From: Coix lacryma-jobi var. lacryma-jobi
Taxonomy: Eukaryota > Streptophyta > Magnoliopsida > Poales > Poaceae
Assembly (NCBI GenBank): GCA_009763385.1
Contig: CM019826.1
Span: forward strand, 99,184,848 to 99,248,847
Reading direction: 5' to 3'
Length of the DNA stretch: 64,000 nt
The notes beneath the pieces are model-generated. The model saw nothing but the letters and a program-made list of their open reading frames with translations. It did no database searches and was not told the origin of the DNA. The translations under genes and the position numbers were made by a program. This document shows positions 22,801-33,825 of this stretch, piece after piece (the first letter of the stretch is position 1; every line of letters begins with the position of its first letter).

Positions 22801-23953
22801 ACCGGACGCTGGTTCCTGTGAGTGACCGGACGCACCCCTTGCACTGTTCACTGTTTGTGTTTGTGTGTGACCGGACGCTCGGCTCTTGACCGGACGCTGC
22901 TCACTGGTAAGTCCGGTCACAAACAGTAAGGGTCCAGAAAGGATTTTTGCAGACCGGATGAAGTCAGAGTCCGGTCGAGCCTGTTCTGCGCGTTATTGTC
23001 CGCAGTTCGTTCGTGTGTTGTCAGTTTTGATTTCCAGCTTTTGTGTTGGGTTCCTAGAGTCGTGTAGTGTCTCGCTGTGCTTCTTGGAAGCATCCACCCT
23101 ACATCTAGGGTCGTGGACACTTGCAAGCTCTAGAGTTTGCTCTTGGGGTTGATTCTCGGGACAGTAGCGACAAGTTTCCGAAAGGAAAATTTGAAGCTCC
23201 CATTCACCCCCCCCTCTGGTCGCTTTCTGGTAGGATTCTCGGTCCTTCACCCTGGATGCGGACAAGGATGGAGAAGCTGTGGACCAGAAGGAGTACCGAA
23301 GCATGATCGGGTCGCTACTCTACCTGACGGCAACATGCCCGGACATTCAGTTCGTGGTGTGTCTTTGCGCGCGCTTTCAGGCGTCGCCACGCACCTCTCA
23401 CCGTCAGGCGATTAAGCGCATCATGAGGTACCTTCGTTTCACACCTGAGTTTAGGATTTGGTATTCATCTTCCTCCACCCTCTTCCTTTACGGTTATTCT
23501 GATGCCGATTTTGCTGGTTGTCGACTTGATCGCAAGTCCACTTCTGGGACTTGTCAGTTTATTGGTTCTTCTCTTGTATCTTGGTCTTCTCGCAAGCAGT
23601 CTAGTGTCGCCCAGTCTACCACAGAGGCTGAATTTGTTGCTGCGGCCAGCTGCTGTTCTCAGATGCTTTGAATGATGGCCACTTTGCGTGATTGTGGTCT
23701 GAGCTTTTCTCGCGTGCCTTTACTTTGTGACAGCACGAGTGCTATTAGCGTTGCTAAGAGCCTCGTGCTGCATTCTAAGACCAAACACATTGATGTGCGC
23801 TTTCATTTTTTGCGAGACCATGTTGAGAAGGGTGATATCGACCTTCGCCATGTCGATACTCATCATCAGTTGGCTAATATTTTCACCAAGCATTTAGACC
23901 AATCAACCTTTAATCGGTTCAGAGGTGAGCTTGGTGTGTGTTTCCCCTTTTAG
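19825..23953 (+). pseudogene. pol: Sirevirus C pol, RT deleted, interrupted by solo LTR T
   Basis: The protease is recognisable (WLVDSGCSRHM). The integrase follows, with its HHCC region (RRLGHLSF ... CHSYRHGKM, in which one Cys has become Tyr) and a catalytic core. RNase H (23255-23953) has YSDADFAGC, STTEAEFVAAAS and a C-terminus RGELGVCFPF. The first frame has TGA at 19898. A run of seven T near 20535 shifts the frame, then stops occur at 20701 (TAG) and about 20811 (TGA), with another frameshift near 21012. At about 21100 the sequence jumps from the end of integrase to the last part of RT, so the YVDD active site is gone. Solo LTR T sits at 21265-23249. Not functional. Confidence 0.88.
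21265..23249 (+). mobile_element. Solo LTR T (Sirevirus) inside C pol
   Basis: It runs from TGCGGATACATGG to GGTCCTTCA and is flanked by CCCTG at 21260-21264 and 23250-23254. Removing it with one repeat rejoins the reading frame (STPMSTTTAL / DADKDGEAV, as in element B). Its U3 hairpin array (21605-21930) is close to that of C. Its downstream palindromes are of a different type (GACCGGACGC / GTCCGGTCA, 22715-22975). A solo LTR arises by recombination between the two LTRs of a full element. Confidence 0.93.
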
Positions 23954-24828
23954 ATGGGGGAAACATTTTGGGTATTGTAACATAAACTAACTCTTTTCCT
24001 TCGTTTTGTTTTCGTCTCTAATAAGTTACTTTTTGCATTTCATCATGCATCTTTACTTTCAGAGCTTCATGTATATAATCCTTAGAATGTGATTATGTTC
24101 TATCTAGTATGTTCCGATGCTTCATGATGATGCTTGTAGCTTATGCTCCTTCTGATCACTAATACATGTTGTGAGCTGAGCTATTCTTGAATGGTGAACC
24201 TGCTTAATGAACATAAAAACTTGAAACTGTTCACCATTGAGATATACAACTAGCATGCGTAGGATGTGTTGAATTCATCCGTGCTTTTCATATATGCTAG
24301 GTTGCTATGTCTCTAGTTCTGAGTCATTCACTTGCTTGGTATGTTCATATCTTGTCATAAAATTGAACCAAGTTTTAAGAGAATTGAAAAGATCGAGATG
24401 GGATTGCTTGTCAACACATCACGGTATCGAGACAGTTTCTCATTGCACATTGAGTTAAACTTGAGCCGTGTAGTGTATGACCGAAACTGACGCTTTAAGC
24501 TTCTAATTGCATATGCATAGGCTTAGCTCGGTTGAAAAGTTAGGCAATAACAAGCTTTCAACCTCTCGCAGTCACATGCTGAATTCTAAACTTGTGTAAT
24601 TTCACCGCTGCAACTCCGACTAAATTTGAAATCACAAGTGTATGTTTCATTCTGCAGCATGATGATTGAACTTTGCTGGGGGTAGTTCACCTTGTATACA
24701 TGTTTAGCACTTGCTTCATTTCCTGTCTATACATGATTAGTGCTATTTTGATGGTGAATACCTCTTTGTTCTTCTATTCCATTATGATTTGTGTTGGTAG
24801 TTGACAATGCACTCATCAAGGGGGAGAT
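23954..24828 (+). other. Sirevirus C 3' spacer and polypurine tract
   Basis: This non-coding stretch is homologous to the first part of the spacers in A and B. It lacks the roughly 0.9 kb that in A holds the internal polypurine tracts and stem-loops. It ends with CAAGGGGGAGAT directly before the 3' LTR. No gene seen. Confidence 0.8.
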
Positions 24829-25406
24829 TGCGGATACATGGGTGTATGCCGAGTCTCGAGTGATGAGTGATTGTCAACGGGTTTGATGCACATGTTCTTT
24901 GGCTTGTGTTGTGCAGATGTCGAGCACGGAGACAGTGATCAAAGGCAAGGTGAAGGTCAAGTAGAGACGTGTCATGCCGACGGACCGGGAGCGGTGAAGG
25001 GCGGACGTGAGGCTTGAACTGAGGGACCGGTGGCCTGAGGATCAGCTGTGGTGGCTGACAGCCTGGGACAACGACGAGCGAAGACTTGCGGGGCATGGTG
25101 TTGCTTGGGTCGAGGACATGGGGACACGTGTCGCTGGACGGGGTGCACGGGCAGTGCATCCCCTCTACAGCGTCGGTTTGATGGTTGAGCCACAGAAAAA
25201 CCATCGGGTGGACGGTTTCCAGTTTGGGCCACAAACCCTGGGTGCTGCGGGTTTGCCGAGTTTGGGCCACAAAACTCGGGTGAGGACCGTTTCCAGGTTT
25301 GGGCCTCAAAACCTGGGCGATGGCGGGTTTCTGAGTTTGGGCCACAAAACTCAGGCGATGGACGGCTGGTTTCCCGGTTTGGGCCTCAAAACCGGGGGAT
25401 GGTCGT
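24829..25406 (+). mobile_element. Sirevirus C 3' LTR, left part
   Basis: It starts TGCGGATACATGGGTG after the polypurine tract, carries the first units of the hairpin array, and is cut at 25406 by solo LTR S. Confidence 0.92.
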
Positions 25407-27317
25407 TGTGACACCCTAGTGTCAAGCACTGCATTAGGAACTACATTTAGCTACTAAAATTCATGAGCAATGCATTGCATCATTTCATGTGCATGAAAGT
25501 GCTTTTGCCTTTTGTTTGCTTATTTGGATTTTGGTTTCAAGAAGACTTGGTTGTTTAATTAGATTTCTGTCTTGGCAAATAATTTTATAAAATAGAGAAT
25601 ATTGAGTATAATCCTTTTCTTATTGACGCCTTGACCTAGTTCAATATAGTTTAATAATTAAAAATATGGGAACAAAATTATTTATGGTTCAAAAATTAGC
25701 TTTATTTATGTGGAGGTTGAGAAAATGATTTTTAGAAAATATGTCTTATATGAAAGTTGTAGAGAAAATTTTTGAAACTGTTTTTGAAATGGTCAAGGTT
25801 AGGAAAGGAATTAGAAAAAAAAAGAAAAAGGAAAACGATTTTCTTCCGGCTCCACCTTTTCCGGCCCACTCGGCCTTTCGGCCTAGCCCACACACGCTCG
25901 CCCGCGCCGCTCCCGCCCGCGCTCGCCCGTGTCGCGCCGACCGTGCCCGCGCCGCGCGCTGGCCGTGCCGCCGCGTGGCCGCCTTTGGCCTGCAAAGATC
26001 TCCCTTGCCCACTCGTTGCGAGATCGTTTCCACCCACATCACGCAAAAATCTCGCTCGCCCTCTCCGTCACCGCCTCGCCTGTCGCGCTCTGGCACCCGC
26101 CAGTCGCCGCGCCGGCCGTGGCCCCCGCCATGACCACCGGCTGTCCACTGGCCGAAGAAAGGGCAAAACCAGCGCCTCGTTCTCGTTCTCTCTCTCATTC
26201 TTCATTCACAAGCCACTCGCTCTCACCCTCTCTTCTCCCACGAGCGAACGCGAGCTGAGCACTTCCTTGCTCGCCACCGTTCGCCGCCAGGAGCATGCAC
26301 CCCCGTTCCGATCCCACCAAAGCCTCAGTGTCTGATTCCTTGCACCGAAGCCTCCGCCCTCGCCGTGGACACACTGTGTGCATGTTTGCACCACGTTGAA
26401 GCCCCCCCCCCCCCCCCCCCGACGCCGGAACGCGTGGTGTCCCCTTTCGGCTGCCACCAACGCCAAGGAGTGCACGTCGCCGTCCCACATCATCTGAGCC
26501 GCACAGAGCCTCCTTCTTCCTCGACGAGCTTCACCACGATACAACCCCATGTGATGTTTAAAGGTTCAACTAAAATGTGAATAAGTCAACTGGATATGGT
26601 TATATTATTGTTTGCTAGACTCAAGTGGATGAATAGTTCAGGTGCAAATCTAGTTTAAGAGGTAGGTCTAAAATTGACTGCTCACTGATATCATCAAATA
26701 TTCCTTCTCTAAATTTGAGCTTTTCACAACTAAAGATCCCAGATCCACCAAAAAGCCTTGCCTACCCTTGGTGTCATTTATTTTCAGTTGGACGGGTAAG
26801 TCTAGCTGAGTATATTCCCGTACTCAGGGTTTATCCCGTTGTTACAGATGGCCAGGTCTACTACGGTTATTGTAAGCATTGTCTCTACCCCGTGGAGGGT
26901 GATGAGTAGGCCCAGGGCAGGGTCATCCAGAAGCTTCCCCTTTTCTTTTGCTGGACTGAGACTACTAGTGGCACATTACCTAAAAAGGAGGAGTGAGTTA
27001 TCAAATAATGTTTTATTTGGACCACGTGTGTGGTGGTCGTGTTTCAAACTTATTCAAGCTTCCGCACTTTTAAAATTAAGTATTGTAATAACTCTTTTAT
27101 GATTTCGCACTCTGATGTTAAGTTTGGTTTCCATTATCGACTGTGTATCCTTGCGAATGTGGTACTTGAACAATGCGATCCTGTATGTTGTACGATGTTC
27201 GAAATCCTTCGAGATTTCTGGACTACCGGAGTTATATGGGTTCAAGTATGAGTCAAAGTCAGTCGAATTTGGCTAAGACGATACTTGAGCTCTTATAATT
27301 TGGACGGTTCTGTCACA
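25407..27317 (+). mobile_element. Solo LTR S (chromovirus, Tekay-like)
   Basis: It runs from TGTGACACCCTAG to GGTTCTGTCACA (1911 bp), flanked by GTCGT at 25402-25406 and 27318-27322. Its 3' part (GGGTAAGTCTAGCTGAGTAT, then CTCAGGGTTTATCCC) matches the end of the 5' LTR of element M (58180-58656, minus). The GC-rich core (25850-26530) gives long open frames on both strands that are low in complexity and not called. Confidence 0.92.
26402..26420 (+). repeat. Poly-C tract (19 C)
   Basis: An uninterrupted run of 19 C lies in the GC-rich core of solo LTR S. It is a simple repeat, able in principle to form an i-motif, with a G-quadruplex on the other strand, and its assembled length should be treated with caution. 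Confidence 0.9.
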
Positions 27318-27322
27318 GTCGT

Positions 27323-28691
27323 GAAGACAGGTTTCCCGGTTTTGGCCACAAAACCGGGGGCGGAGTCCGTGAAAAGGACAAGCAGAGCGGTGGCGGCACG
27401 TGGCGGCAATCGGTGAGGTTGCGTCGAGGCAACGCTACCAGTTGTGCAGGCGTGGTCGTCGGATCAGCATCTACTCCGAGTTGGTCCAGAATAACCCTAG
27501 GGTTTAGTTGGTTCACTCTGTAAATAAGTTAGGGGTAGAGTGGGAATTAGAATTAGGATAAGTAGGGGGAGACACCCACCTCCCAAATCATCTCAGTCAT
27601 TTGCTCTTTTGCTTCTAGGATTTCTTGCTCTCCATATTCCCTGCTGTAGCGAACTGAGATCCAAAGAGAAGACAATCATGCCTCTATGCCCGTGAGATTT
27701 TGAGGAAGTGAGACCGTAATCTCACTATTGTAGCGTGTGGTAGCCACACGGTTGCAAATTCGTGATTGTGATTCACGTTTTGGTGTTTTTCTTCGCGGGT
27801 TGCTTTTTCTTCATGATTTTCCCATTGATCGATCTCTTTACTCAGTGCGTCTTTTGCAAATCCGTTTGAACTGAGTTGTTCTAGATCGTGAGGCACTTCT
27901 TTCCACCAGAGGAAATCACCTCTAACCTCACGAGCTAGTAGATCGGTCGATTTTCGTTTTGGATTGAGTTTTGCTCCGTTTTGTCCTGAATTCTTCCAAT
28001 TCACCGATTCGGAGTTAGGTTCGAGCCATGATCTCTTTGGGATAGCTCACTAACCTCCTTCGAACTCCTCATACCAAGTCTAGGCCTTAGTGCTTTTGAT
28101 TCAGAGGAGATCGGGTGAATTTTGCAGAATAACAACGCTGATTCAGGACCATCGGACGCTCAAGCTGTGAGCATCGGACGCTGAGTTCATTCCATCGGAC
28201 GTGTCCGGTGCCACGTGTCATCTGACAGTGTTTTTAAAGGAGCATCGGACGCTGACCATCGGAGCGTTCGTTGTCATCGGACGCGCCGAGGGTCTAGCAT
28301 CGGACGCTAGGGTTTCACTGTAGCAGCGTCCGATGCCAGTCCAGTAACATTCCAGAGAGGTTCTTTTGGCATCGAATGCGTCTGGTGCTGGGCCATCGGA
28401 CGCAGGTCGGCGTCCGATGCAGGTGTTTATGTGTTGTTTCGTCCATGGTTCATTCGTCCGTTGTCGGTTCTGATTTCCGGCTTTTGCGGGATTCTAGAGT
28501 TGTATTGTGTCTCGCTGTGCTTCTTGGAAGCATCCACCCTACAACTAGGGTCGTGGACACTTGCAAGCTCTAGGTTTGTTCTTGGGGTTGATTCTCGGGA
28601 CAATGGCGACAAGTTTCAGAAAAGAAATTTGAAGCTCCCATTCACCCCCCCCCCCCTCTGGTCGCTTTCTGGTAGCACTTCCGGTCCTTTA
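27323..28691 (+). mobile_element. Sirevirus C 3' LTR, right part
   Basis: It continues the LTR after solo LTR S: the last hairpin unit, the promoter-like AT-rich stretch (27500-27580), the CATCGGACGC palindrome array (28145-28420) and the C-rich tract. It ends CCTTTA (CCTTCA in the 5' copy), followed by ATCTT. Confidence 0.92.
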
Positions 28692-28696
28692 ATCTT

Positions 28697-29367
28697 TGAC
28701 TACCGCTGGCTTGCACGGACAGTAGGGGCGCATAGGCAAAAAGTGACAGATTTTGCCTGGCTACCTAGATCCCCTCACGTGAACTCAGGCTAGTTTTTAA
28801 AAGGTAAGGCGTCGATAAGCTAAATATCTGCTTGAGTATTGGGTTAGGTGAACAACCTTCTATCGCTTTACTCTCTCGTTTATCCCTCTCACACAAGTAG
28901 CAAGGCGTCAATCTAGTTAAGTCATCTATTTAATTAGGATTAGTTCATAGGAGTAAAGGTAGAAACATAGGAGTACTTTATACTCACTCGTTGTCCTCCC
29001 ACCTAGATAACTCTACTAAAGTTATCTTTCATATCATATACTCTTTGCTTAACTTATTTATCTTATCTATCTATCCTCCCTTATATCCACTTATCCCCTT
29101 TTGCTTCTCTAATTGATAATAGAGTATAGTAAGACTATAGGATCTATCTTTTCTCTCTCTGCATCTTTCCTAGCTTGCTTTCCTTTGGGACAAAATAAAT
29201 AACGATACCTTGGAATACTCCCGGGTGAAGTGCTACATCGGTATATTTTGTGCGCTTGCGGAATTATCCAATAGTCAATAGTTTTACCACCAAGACACTT
29301 CTAGCGCCGTTGCTGGAGTTAGGCTCCATAGTCTAGTTCTAAGTGGTTGCGTTAAGAAGTGTCAACA
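28697..29367 (+). mobile_element. Athila D 5' LTR, right part
   Basis: It resumes at TGACTACCGCTGG, matching 36442-37112 of the 3' LTR, and ends GTGTCAACA. With the left part, the 5' LTR is 1855 bp against 1864 bp for the 3' LTR. Confidence 0.92.
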
Positions 29368-29375
29368 AGCATTTC

Positions 29376-29394
29376 TGGTGCCGTTGCCGGGGGA
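29376..29394 (+). other. Primer binding site of Athila D (tRNA-Asp type)
   Basis: TGGTGCCGTTGCCGGGGGA lies eight bases after the LTR end. It is close to the TGGCGCCGTTGCCGGGGA expected for a site complementary to tRNA-Asp, which is typical of Athila elements. Confidence 0.85.
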
Positions 29395-29519
29395 AAGCAA
29401 CAGCCTAGGAGTTTAGAGAGAGTGAATCCGGAGTCTGCTATTTATTAGTTATCAATTAGTATAGGGGCTGACCCCTCACCTGTCTAGTTTCTTTTCGTTA
29501 TCGTGAAACTAGTAGGTGT

Positions 29520-31565
29520 ATGAGCGGTTTCCAACTGCCGTCAAACTTCGTTGAAAATTCTGAGCAGTTGTTGAGGAGGACTAGACTTCGTCATGTTCCA
29601 CCTCAGAGGTTCATCTCGAACCAGAATCCGTTCGAGGAGGAAGTTTTTGCACCAGCTAGAAGAGAAGCCATGGCCCAAAAGACCATCTCCGAGTACTCTG
29701 TGTCGTCGGTCGACAATGTCGCCATGGATCCACAGCTTAACTTGGGGGATGCGACTTTCGAGCTCAAGCCAGCTCTCATCAACATGGTGCAAGCCAATCC
29801 ATTCTGTGGGAAGCCGCATGAGGACACCAACGCCCATCTCCAACACTTCTTGAAGGTATGTGGTACCTTCACTATGAAGAATGTGTCTGCAGACGCCATC
29901 CGTCTTCGTCTTTTCCCGTTCTCGTTATTGGGAAAGGCGAAGCAATGGTTCTACACCAACAAGAGTGAAGCCACCACTTGGGAGAAGTGCTCCAACGCGT
30001 TTCTCAAGAAGTTCTTCCTGATGGGCAAGACCAGCGCCCTTCGTGGAAAGATTTCCAGCTTCCAGCAACAAGCTGATGAGACGACTCCCGAAGCATGGCA
30101 ACATCTACAAGAGTACATTTGCGCCTGTCCTCATCATGGGATAGAGGAGTGGCTCATCATCCAAGGTTTCTACCATGGCCTGACCGGTATGGCCCGTAGT
30201 CACCTAGATGCAGCCGTTGGAGGGGCATTCTTACAACACAATGTGAGAGATGCCAAGGACCTCATAGAGAAGATGGTTACCAACCAAGGTTGGAATGAGG
30301 AACGTCTTCAGCCGAAGAAGAGAGGTGTTCATGCTCTCAATGAGGTGGACATGCTCTGCGCGAAGATGGACCTCCTGATGAAGAAAGTAGAAGAAAGTTC
30401 CAAGAGGGAACAAGAGGTCATTCAACCTTATGCAACCGCACGAGCCGTCGAAGCCGACCAATGGTGCGAGGTATGCGGAGGCAATGACCATTCGGGAAAT
30501 AATTTTCCCGAGACGAAGGAGGAAGTGAGCTTCATCAACAACACCAACAACAACGGGTATCGGCCCCAACAACAACAACAAGGATGGAATTCGCGCCCCT
30601 TCTACCAAAATTAAGGTAACGGTTATAGCAATAATTTCAATAATTCTTATAATAACCAACCTTCTTTAAGAGAACTTGTCTTAGGCCAATCTAAAATAAA
30701 TGATAGTATTAATAAAAAGATGATGGCTAATGATAAGATTCTTGAAAATATAAATGATAAAGTGGATAGCTTTAATTCTGCTATGAAAAATCAATTGAGT
30801 TTTAATAAAATGCTAGAAACACAATTAGCTCAATTAGCAGCAGCTGTCCCATCCTACGAGCAAGGTAAAATCCTGGGGAAACCCGAAGGTCCAATAGAAA
30901 GTGTAAAATTGGTTACTACGAGGTACGGTAAGCCTCTGCTCTGGTCAAGCTGGGGTTATCTACTTGATCCACCCTTCATCACAAAGAAGGAAGATCCAGG
31001 CCTGCCAACCATCACCTGCCAGATTGGACCACAAGTCTTCCATGACGCCTTCTGCGACATTGGATCGGGTGTCAACATCATGTCCAAGGTAACATATGAT
31101 AACTTACTAGGGGGACCTTTGCTCCCTACATTTGTTCGTTTGTAGCTGGCCGATCAGACGCTACGGTTCCCCGAGGGACTAGCAACGAACATCCTCATCA
31201 AAGTCCAAAACAGCTACGTCCCCGTCGATTTCCTTATATTGGACATGGGATCCAATGTAGACATTGCGATCATCCTGGGAAGGCCGTTCCTTAATACGGT
31301 TAACGCCGTCATCTACGTGGGATCCGACCAACTTTACCTCCAGTTCCCGGAGTTAAAGGTAAAGTATCCATTCAACGGTTATAAAGCTAACATGCAGGTG
31401 AAGGACAAAGAACCTCGAGACAACAAACATCGTCATTGTCACCCACGCCGTAGGAACAAGAAAAAGAGCGAGTCGGCCAACAAGGCCGAAGTAAAAGAAG
31501 AACTCACCGACAAGGTGCAACCACGGTCTCCATCTCCGGGACCGACCGGAGCACCCAATGAATGA
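29520..31565 (+). pseudogene. gag: Athila D gag-protease, two stops
   Basis: One frame of 681 codons starts at ATG 29520. The gag domain covers about residues 60-260, with a motif LFPFSLLGKAKQWFY. A zinc-knuckle remnant near residue 320 reads CEVCGGNDHSGNNF, with Phe where the last Cys should be. A glutamine-rich stretch and a coiled-coil-like segment follow. An aspartic-protease-like region (CDIGSGVNIMS near residue 515) is followed by the flap and C-terminal piece ILGRPFLNTVNAVI. It ends in a lysine-rich tail and has a natural-looking stop. Premature stops are TAA at 30612 and TAG at 31143. In complete Athila elements RT follows the protease; here the ORF ends instead. Confidence 0.85.
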
Positions 31566-32628
31566 CATGATGGAGAGTTCCTACTCGATGGATCTTAAAC
31601 ATGGAGGCCTCGTTGATAAGGTAAATCAGTAGTTATCTCGTATTTATCTTTTTATGCATTTCAATTTTTTGCATTTTCCTTCAATTGCATACTTAGTTAA
31701 TTCTGCATATTTCATTTCGACAAAATAAATTTCCATGCTAGTAACACCTTGACAATGACTTGCAATAAAACTGAGCCGTGGGACCAACCCAAGGTGGGGT
31801 CGACCGACCCCACCAGTGGGCCCACTGGCACATGCTCTATCTTGTCTCAGTACCCTGAGTATGACACAACACTTTGGTGCTCAAGGAGCATCCAAGGTGG
31901 GCTCGGCCGATCCCACCATGGTGCCCTCCTACACCCTGCTGCATTCCACTCAACATGCTCATGAACAATCATGCATATCACCAAAGCCAACATCTAAAAA
32001 GAAATGATCATTTGCTTTACTCTTTAAGCATGAGATGTTCCTCTTTATGTTGGATGCTCATGGGACCACAACAACCAGCCAAAGGCATGTCTTAGTGCTC
32101 TCATGGTTCATGGGAATCACTTTAGACATGTCTCCACTTTGGTCATTCATCTTTTCTCTTTCACCAAACACTAGGCAAGGGAATCTCTGAAATTTGTGTC
32201 AACTTTGGACCAAACCTAGCTACATCTTTACTAGACACTTGATGAAACAAAGTTTAAAGCTTGAGGGGGGGCATGTCATGGGGTCGGGCGACCCCCATAT
32301 TACACCAACCTGAAAATGTGTTTGCACACTTTAGACATGTCCCCTAGCTAAAGCAAAAGCAAAGTTGAAAGTGTCAAGGAGGGGGGTCAGCCGATCCATT
32401 AATTGGGTGACATCAAGATGCCCTTCTCCCCCTATATATACCCTTGCATTGTGAGCTCAACTCCACACCAAAACCACCAGAACCATCTCGAGCTCACAAG
32501 TTCTTCCTTTCCTTCCTTAGTTGCAAGTTCATTCTCAAGTTTAGCTTAGTAGTAGCCATCCAAAAAAACCAAAAATAGTTCCCATTTCATAGTAGTAGTA
32601 GAAGCTTGGTAACTTATCTTGTAGTAAG
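31566..32628 (+). other. Athila D spacer between the two ORFs
   Basis: No coding sequence is seen. It contains several degenerate copies of the GGGGTCGGCCGACCCC palindrome (near 31796, 31905, 32280 and 32385), and CCCCTATATATACCC at 32429, a possible TATA box some 200 bp before the second ORF. Confidence 0.6.
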
Positions 32629-33825
32629 ATGAAGTTGCTTGCCTCCCATTTCAAAAAGTCCAACAAGGGTGAGAGTTCTTCCCAAGAACCTCACCATGCT
32701 AGTGCTCATGAGAGGAGAGAGGTGGAAAGAAGTGGGCTAGTACCCTTCATTCCCCCGGCTAGAGTAATGGATACCGAGAGTGGCCTCAGGCTAAATGCCG
32801 AAGAGATGGGGAAATTCCTTACTCTTCGTGAGTGTAGTTTCTCACACACAAGTGTCATTGATCCGACCCTCTTGCAAGAAACAGGATTTGATCACTCTTG
32901 CCATCTTGATGTAGACCATGCTTCGCATTATGACAAGAATGTTTTCTGGTATGTCATTACTGGCTCTAGTGATTGTTCCAATCCCTCACCGCACAAAATT
33001 CATAACCCAACCTTACGTTTCATGCACTACTGGTTGTTCACCACTCTTTTCCCTGGCACGGTAGGAACTTTGGTAAGTGATGATGAGCTGAAATTACCCT
33101 ATGCCATGGTTAGCTAGGTTAAAGTTTCACCTGTTAAAATGCTAGTGAACTATTGGCTTAGCTACATAGAGCCTAGGAAACCAATATACTTCACATCATT
33201 CATCACTCGCATAGCCGAAGCTTTGGGTGCACTAGAATCCCAAACTTTTGAGTACATTAAAACCGTGAGAGATGTTTTGGAAGAAAGTGTATTTATTTAT
33301 TGCGATGTACTAAAAAGGGGTCCCAAGGGTGAACTAATAATGATTTATCCACGCCATACAGTCGAAATCACTCTCCCCTGTGAGAGACTTCGATTGTATG
33401 CGCTTCGTATGCTAACCTTTGATTTGGACCCCGAGGAAAGAGCCCCAAAAGTTGCAGGTACTAGCAGGAGGACAAGGAGAGCGTCCCGTGCTACTCGAAT
33501 GGAACAAGGCGGATCTTCACATCTGGCTGAAGAAGTTGAGGAGGGAGATGAGGCAACCTCCATGGACATTTCAGGGTCCTTGGGGAGGCCTCCTCGCTCA
33601 CAGGACACTCCTCGCTCTCAAGACACTCCTCGCCCACGGGGTACAGGAAGGCAACATCAAAGGACGCTGATGGACGAGCTCATCGACAACATGGGTGCAA
33701 TGAACATCGAACAAGAGGCAACATTGCTTCTTGCACAGCAAAACGCCCAACTCCTGCAGGCCATTCAAGAAGAAGAAGCACGACGTTGGGCCGGGTGGTA
33801 CCAGCATTATCCACCACCGCAGTAG
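32629..33825 (+). pseudogene. Athila second ORF (ORF-1-like family), one stop
   Basis: One frame of 398 codons is broken by a single TAG at 33115-33117. The protein has a globular part (for example NPTLRFMHYWLFTTLFPGTV and LVNYWLSYIEPRKP), then a basic Arg-rich stretch (about residues 275-300), then repeats of DTPR-like motifs and a glutamine-rich C-terminus. By position and character it belongs with the ORF found downstream of pol in Athila elements, sometimes called env-like. I see no signal peptide and no clear transmembrane segment, so an envelope role is not supported. A TATATATA stretch 200 bp upstream could mark its own promoter. Confidence 0.6.

Larger units (their letters stand above)
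15215..28691 (+). mobile_element. Sirevirus C, nested in Athila D
   Basis: This is a Ty1/copia element with LTRs TGCGGATACATGG...CCTTCA (3' copy ends CTTTA). Its flanking duplication is ATCTT at 15210-15214 and 28692-28696. With solo LTR S and its duplicated site removed, the 3' LTR is 1947 bp, the same length as the 5' LTR, which supports the boundaries. Gag, protease, integrase and RNase H are recognisable, but most of RT is deleted. It hosts solo LTRs T and S. Confidence 0.92.

Noticed and set aside
25741..26550. Open frames up to 187 codons on both strands
   Set aside because: This is the GC-rich core of solo LTR S, which has exact ends and duplicated sites. No recognisable protein.
32629..33825. 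Athila second ORF as an envelope protein
   Set aside because: No signal peptide, no convincing transmembrane helix and no cleavage-site-like motif; the C-terminus is Arg- then Gln-rich. Kept only as an ORF of unknown role.
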